Source: Tubiluchus corallicola
Taxonomy: Eukaryota > Priapulida > Priapulimorpha > Priapulimorphida > Tubiluchidae
Assembly: GCA_030141605.1 (NCBI GenBank)
Contig: JAQGDQ010000801.1
Location: 47,501 to 94,284, forward strand
Length of the DNA stretch: 46,784 nucleotides
Reading direction: 5' to 3'
Shown: one piece after another, positions 42,741-46,784 of the stretch
How the letters are laid out: each line of letters starts with the position of its first letter
How positions within the stretch are numbered: position 1 is the stretch's first letter
Translations under genes and position numbers: made by a program
Notes under the pieces: model-generated
The model's database searches: none
What the model saw: only the letters and a program-made list of their open reading frames with translations
Told to the model about the DNA's origin: nothing

Positions 42741-43616
42741 CTGTAGTACGTATGGCCAGATGCAAAATTCGTCGCAGGCTTCGCTTCTCTCGATTACTCT
42801 GTTAGGTTTCGTTCCACTCACCATCCAGCAAGGTCTGGACCTTTTCGCTTTACAAGGTTTTTGACAATCCACAGACTCGTCGATGGTAAACCCTTTCCAC
42901 TCAGTCCACTTCTGACGAGGACCGCACACTGGTCTTTTCCCAAGTGACAACGTATCGTCAGAGCCAAGGTCTGGTTCACAGAAGCGCATCAGGGAGTATC
43001 CAGCTACACCTGAACCACAAACTGGTCTGCACGCTTCCTGCCACTCCCCCCACGTTCCAACGTAAGCCGTAATTGTTTTCTCTTCGTCAAGAAATGGTTT
43101 AACAAGACTGTCATGCTGCCTCCTTTTTTTCTTCTTCCTTCTCTTTCGCTTTGCGTTTCTTTTAACTCGTTTGTTGGATTCGTTTGTCGTGACTTGGTGC
43201 TCGTCTGACGAGTAAGTTAGGATATTGTTGGCACAAACTGAACTGATGCATTCCACCTGTCCTTCACACCTGTAGAGTCTTTGAGGACAACCGGAAACGT
43301 TGCAGTCAACTTCGTCACTTCCGTCATCGCAGTGTGGAAATCCATCACACTTGTACTTCTCCCAGTAACACTGCTGTCCGTTCTTGCAAGTAAGGAAGTT
43401 GTCCTTACACCAGAATGACTGGCAGTTTTGAGTCCCTCCACAACTCGGATACTTACTGCAGTTGAAAACAACCGGAAGACGTTGACTATGCTCTGGATTC
43501 CGGTTCAAACATTTGTGCAATTCGGGGAAGTAACTTCTTATACAAGGTGACACTCTCTTGCCAAACCAGAACGTAGCTATTAATGTAAAGAAAATGAGAA
43601 AGTTTATGTTTGTCAT
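42657..43616 (-). CDS. Secreted LDLa/TSP1-like cysteine-rich protein, paralogue B (319 aa)
   Basis: Single uninterrupted frame from ATG at 43616 (the first ATG of the open frame, G at -3) to TGA. Residues 1-19 are a signal peptide (INFLIFFTLIATFWF). Residues 51-105 repeat paralogue A almost exactly: FNCSKYPSCGGTQNCQSFWC, then an LDLa ending CDGFPHCDDGSDEVDC at residue 105, the same position as in A. Residues 110-128 are a half LDLa (CPQRLYRCEGQVECISSVC). A strongly basic stretch follows at 149-166 (KRVKRNAKRKRRKKKKRR), with RVKR fitting a furin-type site. Residues 186-300 begin GTWGEWQEACRPVCGSG, a good TSP1 W-x-x-W plus CGxG start, followed by further cysteine pairs shared with A. Likely secreted and proteolytically processed. 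The basic stretch could bind heparan sulphate. Biological role unknown. Confidence 0.85.
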   Translation of the reverse strand: MTNINFLIFFTLIATFWFGKRVSPCIRSYFPELHKCLNRNPEHSQRLPVVFNCSKYPSCGGTQNCQSFWCKDNFLTCKNGQQCYWEKYKCDGFPHCDDGSDEVDCNVSGCPQRLYRCEGQVECISSVCANNILTYSSDEHQVTTNESNKRVKRNAKRKRRKKKKRRQHDSLVKPFLDEEKTITAYVGTWGEWQEACRPVCGSGVAGYSLMRFCEPDLGSDDTLSLGKRPVCGPRQKWTEWKGFTIDESVDCQKPCKAKRSRPCWMVSGTKPNRVIERSEACDEFCIWPYVLQTDEATNASSCVEIVQIQNSAIFRTTVE

Positions 43617-43747
43617 GTCGTGTCTTAGTAATATTCCAAACACAGACAAAAATTCTGGAACAAAAACTTACTAGTACTGAACAAACGTCACTTTGAAAAA
43701 ACAATGCGTTGAGTTAGGTAAAAGCTGCCTAGCCAGAATTCTCTGAG

Positions 43748-43922
43748 TTAAAGGAAAAGTTAAGCCTTCTGGAAAGTTGGCTTATTTCAATGTTCGCATA
43801 GTAATAAAGCTGCAATAAGCGCCTCGTGTAACTAGGTAAATCACTTTAAAGTCGCGATCATTTCATGCTTGGGCGCTCCCATTTTCAATACCCATTCTTC
43901 TTCCAATGACGTCATTCGTCCT
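43748..43922 (+). mobile_element. TTAA-type MITE with CRE palindrome (R3)
   Basis: Starts TTAAAGGAAAAGTTAAGCC, shares CCTTCTGGAAAGTTGGC and CCCATTCTTCTTCCAATG with the copy inside LINE C (6384-6568), and has TGACGTCA at 43907-43914. It sits ~130 bp upstream of the ATG of paralogue B, where it could affect transcription. That effect is inference. Confidence 0.7.
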
Positions 43923-44099
43923 GAAGAAAAGTAGCGCATTATCAATCTTCACCAAAAGTATAATAAGTTTTTGCAAAAAAACATAGCTAAGTTTGTGATA
44001 TCTTGCGTGAACATTAGGTAAGCTGCAGAAGTTTGAATTACCTTAAGAAGCGCGCGCTTACAGAAACTTTCGAAGTGTCCCAGTTACTTCATAATTTTC

Positions 44100-44627
44100 A
44101 AGTAAATGAAACCGCAACGCCTGAAAATTCCTGTTCAAAGGCAGTATATTTTAAACCTATACTTTACAGGCAGTTTTTCTCCATTCAAAAACAATAAGCT
44201 CCCACTTCTTAAAAACCCCAGTATGAATAACAGAACACTAAATTTAAGAAACATTAGAACAAACAATCAATATGGAAAGAATTCCATTACTAAGCAAGCA
44301 ATACAACTTTGGAATTCATTACCGACATCACTAAAACACAGCAGCTCTTTATCAATATTCAAGTCTAAATTGAAAAAAACATTTAATGACTCGTTTTGAA
44401 TATCCGACATACGAACACGATGATACTTACTCAAATCATAATTTCAGTTTTTCCTAGACCTTGCTAAACTAGTTAATATTTTGTTTTTGAATTTCTAGTT
44501 GCACTTATAGTTTAGCTTGCACCAGACGCATTGGCCCAGAACAGTGTATGTTTTTATATGAACTAACACTGATTGTCTGTCTTTTATTATGATGGTCAAT
44601 GTTTTTAAAATGGCAAATAAAGATTTT
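44100..44627 (+). mobile_element. LINE 'A' 3' end, copy 2
   Basis: About 97 open codons (44106-44399) end LRNIRTNNQYGKNSITKQ, AIQLWNSLPTSLKHSSSLSI and FKSKLKKTFNDSF, the standard C-terminus of CR1/L2-like reverse transcriptases (LWNSLP then F-x-LKK). The 3' UTR (44400-44627) ends AAATAAAGATTTTACTACTAC and passes directly into a TAC array. It is strongly 5'-truncated. Confidence 0.88.
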
Positions 44628-45230
<603 letters not shown>

Positions 45231-45257
45231 TTTTTATAGTTTTTTTGTAAATTTCGC

Positions 45258-45317
45258 TGTTACGTTTAAAGTGATAACAAACCCAACATACTGAATGACT
45301 TGTTCTTTCCTTTAATA
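45258..45317 (+). mobile_element. R2 MITE right-end remnant
   Basis: GTGATAACAAACCCAACATA and TGACTTGTTCTTTCCTTTAA match the R2 right end seen at about 30570-30631. The LINE A tail abuts it, so LINE A probably landed in an R2 element and the left part was lost. Confidence 0.6.
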
Positions 45318-45518
45318 AAGCAACATCCTGCATTTTCTTGTAAACTACGACCCATTTTCACAGAGCCGTTACTAACTTAAAAACATCATTGTTAATAGTT
45401 AAGTGAAGGTAATAACGACGTCTCTAGCTTAGTGACAGATTTGTGAATCCAGATCTGTGTTAATGTCCTTGTAGATAACTGTTCCCTAAGACGGCTTAAA
45501 GCGAAATTATAAAAATAA

Positions 45519-45642
45519 AGGGGAGGAGGAGAGGGAGAGAGAGAGAGAAAGAGACAGGGAAAGGAGAAAGAGACAGACAGACAGAGAGAGAAAGAGAGGG
45601 GGAGAGAGGGAGAGAAGTGAGAGAGAGGGGGAGGGAAGGAGG

Positions 45643-45708
<66 letters not shown>

Positions 45709-45710
45709 TA
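45519..45710. repeat. (GA)n microsatellite
   Basis: Purine-only tract, degenerate in the first half (GGGA, GACA, GAAA) and nearly pure GA for the last ~55 bp. Confidence 0.9.
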
Positions 45711-45839
45711 GAAAGCGATTACTTCATTCGTCTAGGAGGAGGACTCGAAAGCCCAATGCTCCTTCCTTCTCCTCACAGTATTTTTCAATGTTATATCAAT
45801 TTATATGTATGTTTGAGTTGCTGTGAAATAAATTCACAA

Positions 45840-46480
45840 TTCATAATTCGTCTAGAGAGAGCACACTATTTATGGTTCATGAAGCATGACATTAAATTTC
45901 CCATATAAAAATTGCATTATCCACCAATTACAAGTAAATCTCTGCAATAACCAGTCGAGTCTGCCAGCAACTACCCACTTGTCGCCTTTAGTTTTTGGCT
46001 CCCTCATGCGGGAAAAATAAAAACGAATTATTTGGGTAATTTGCCCACAACACGTACTATAAACTTTCTCCTGGTTTTCCTGGCAAAGGCAAGCGAAATA
46101 AAAATTGGATAGTCATGCTTATTTTGCTTATTTAGGCTTATACATAGTAACATAGACTATTAGTAACCTACATTCATAAACGACTCTAAACAAACAACTT
46201 TGTTTACTTGAAAGGTAAAAGATCGCAATCCAGGGTACAAAATGTCAAAGTGTAGGTCCGTGATACAATTTGCAGAATTCTGTTTGCCATTTCATCACTG
46301 TCGTGCTCTAAAGTTATTGATTTTTAAGCGGTAAGTACATCTATTGTTTTTATTTCTTACTTTAGTAATTGCGTGACGATACAAACACTTTTTGGTAATT
46401 TGCATCTTATGTCTCGAATGTTTCGTATCTGCTGCAAATGTTGTTTTTCGTGTTTAATACCTCCTAACTCAACACCCTGC
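45840..46480. other. No recognisable feature
   Basis: Unique sequence with no supportable gene. Confidence 0.45.
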
Positions 46481-46483
46481 AAG

Positions 46484-46575
46484 CAGGGCCTATTTCAAGG
46501 GGGGGAAGTGGGGATACTTCCCCGGGGCCTCATCCTCCAGGGGGACCTCGCGCCAAGGTAACATTTTTTCTGCTT
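46484..46575 (+). mobile_element. hAT-like MITE fragment (left end)
   Basis: CAGGGCCTATTTCAAGGGGG matches the terminus of the 35068 element, and GGGCCTCATCCTCCAGGGGG with CGCCAAGGTAACA resembles the interior of the 41209 element. The right end is lost in or beyond the CT array that follows. Confidence 0.6.
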
Positions 46576-46592
46576 TATGCGAACATACTGCC

Positions 46593-46784
<192 letters not shown>

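Overview
The window is nuclear DNA from an invertebrate animal. It is AT-rich, with long non-coding stretches, exons with splice signals, a polyadenylation signal, LINE reverse-transcriptase remnants, tRNA-derived SINEs and several classes of MITE. LDL-receptor class A, thrombospondin-type, CD20-like four-membrane-span and tyrosine kinase sequences make it metazoan. I cannot name the species. A lophotrochozoan-like invertebrate is only a guess.

Layout. 1-21.4 kb has no convincing host gene. It is a patchwork of tandem repeats (unit sizes 3, 4, 6, 16, 24, 40, 41, 48 and 108 bp), several copies of a ~600-bp dispersed repeat (called R1 here), and broken LINEs. 21.5-23.9 kb holds the last exon of a large, unrecognised, probably cytoplasmic protein with its polyA signal. 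24-30.7 kb is a dense mosaic of mobile DNA: TTAA-flanked MITEs, a 5S-rRNA-derived sequence next to a GC-rich block, and a dimeric tandem array carrying tRNA B-boxes. 30.8-31.65 kb (minus) and 42.66-43.62 kb (minus) hold two single-exon paralogues of a secreted, cysteine-rich protein: signal peptide, one LDLa domain, a half LDLa repeat and a TSP1-like C-terminal region. Between them are a CD20/MS4A-like four-span membrane gene (36.62 kb, plus) and the C-terminal exon of a protein tyrosine kinase (38.06-38.39 kb, plus). The rest is LINE, hAT, LTR-like and microsatellite DNA, ending in a long CT tract that runs off the window.

Points most worth following. (1) The paralogue pair is a gene family I cannot match to a named one. 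Its ~155-bp core is about 94% identical while the rest is strongly diverged. (2) The four-span gene has an in-frame TAA followed by 50 more open codons that encode a Tyr/Pro-rich tail with SH2- and SH3-type motifs. (3) Three different LINE lineages all end in trinucleotide microsatellites, which would explain much of the unusual microsatellite load. (4) A TTAA-bounded MITE superfamily carries a perfect CRE palindrome (TGACGTCA) at a near-constant distance from its end in five copies. (5) Three hAT-type MITEs have exact 8-bp target duplications, one of them nested in a tRNA-derived SINE.

No operon-like organisation is present. I see no evidence that the host genes act together, apart from their proximity and the kinase/SH2-motif coincidence, which is speculative.
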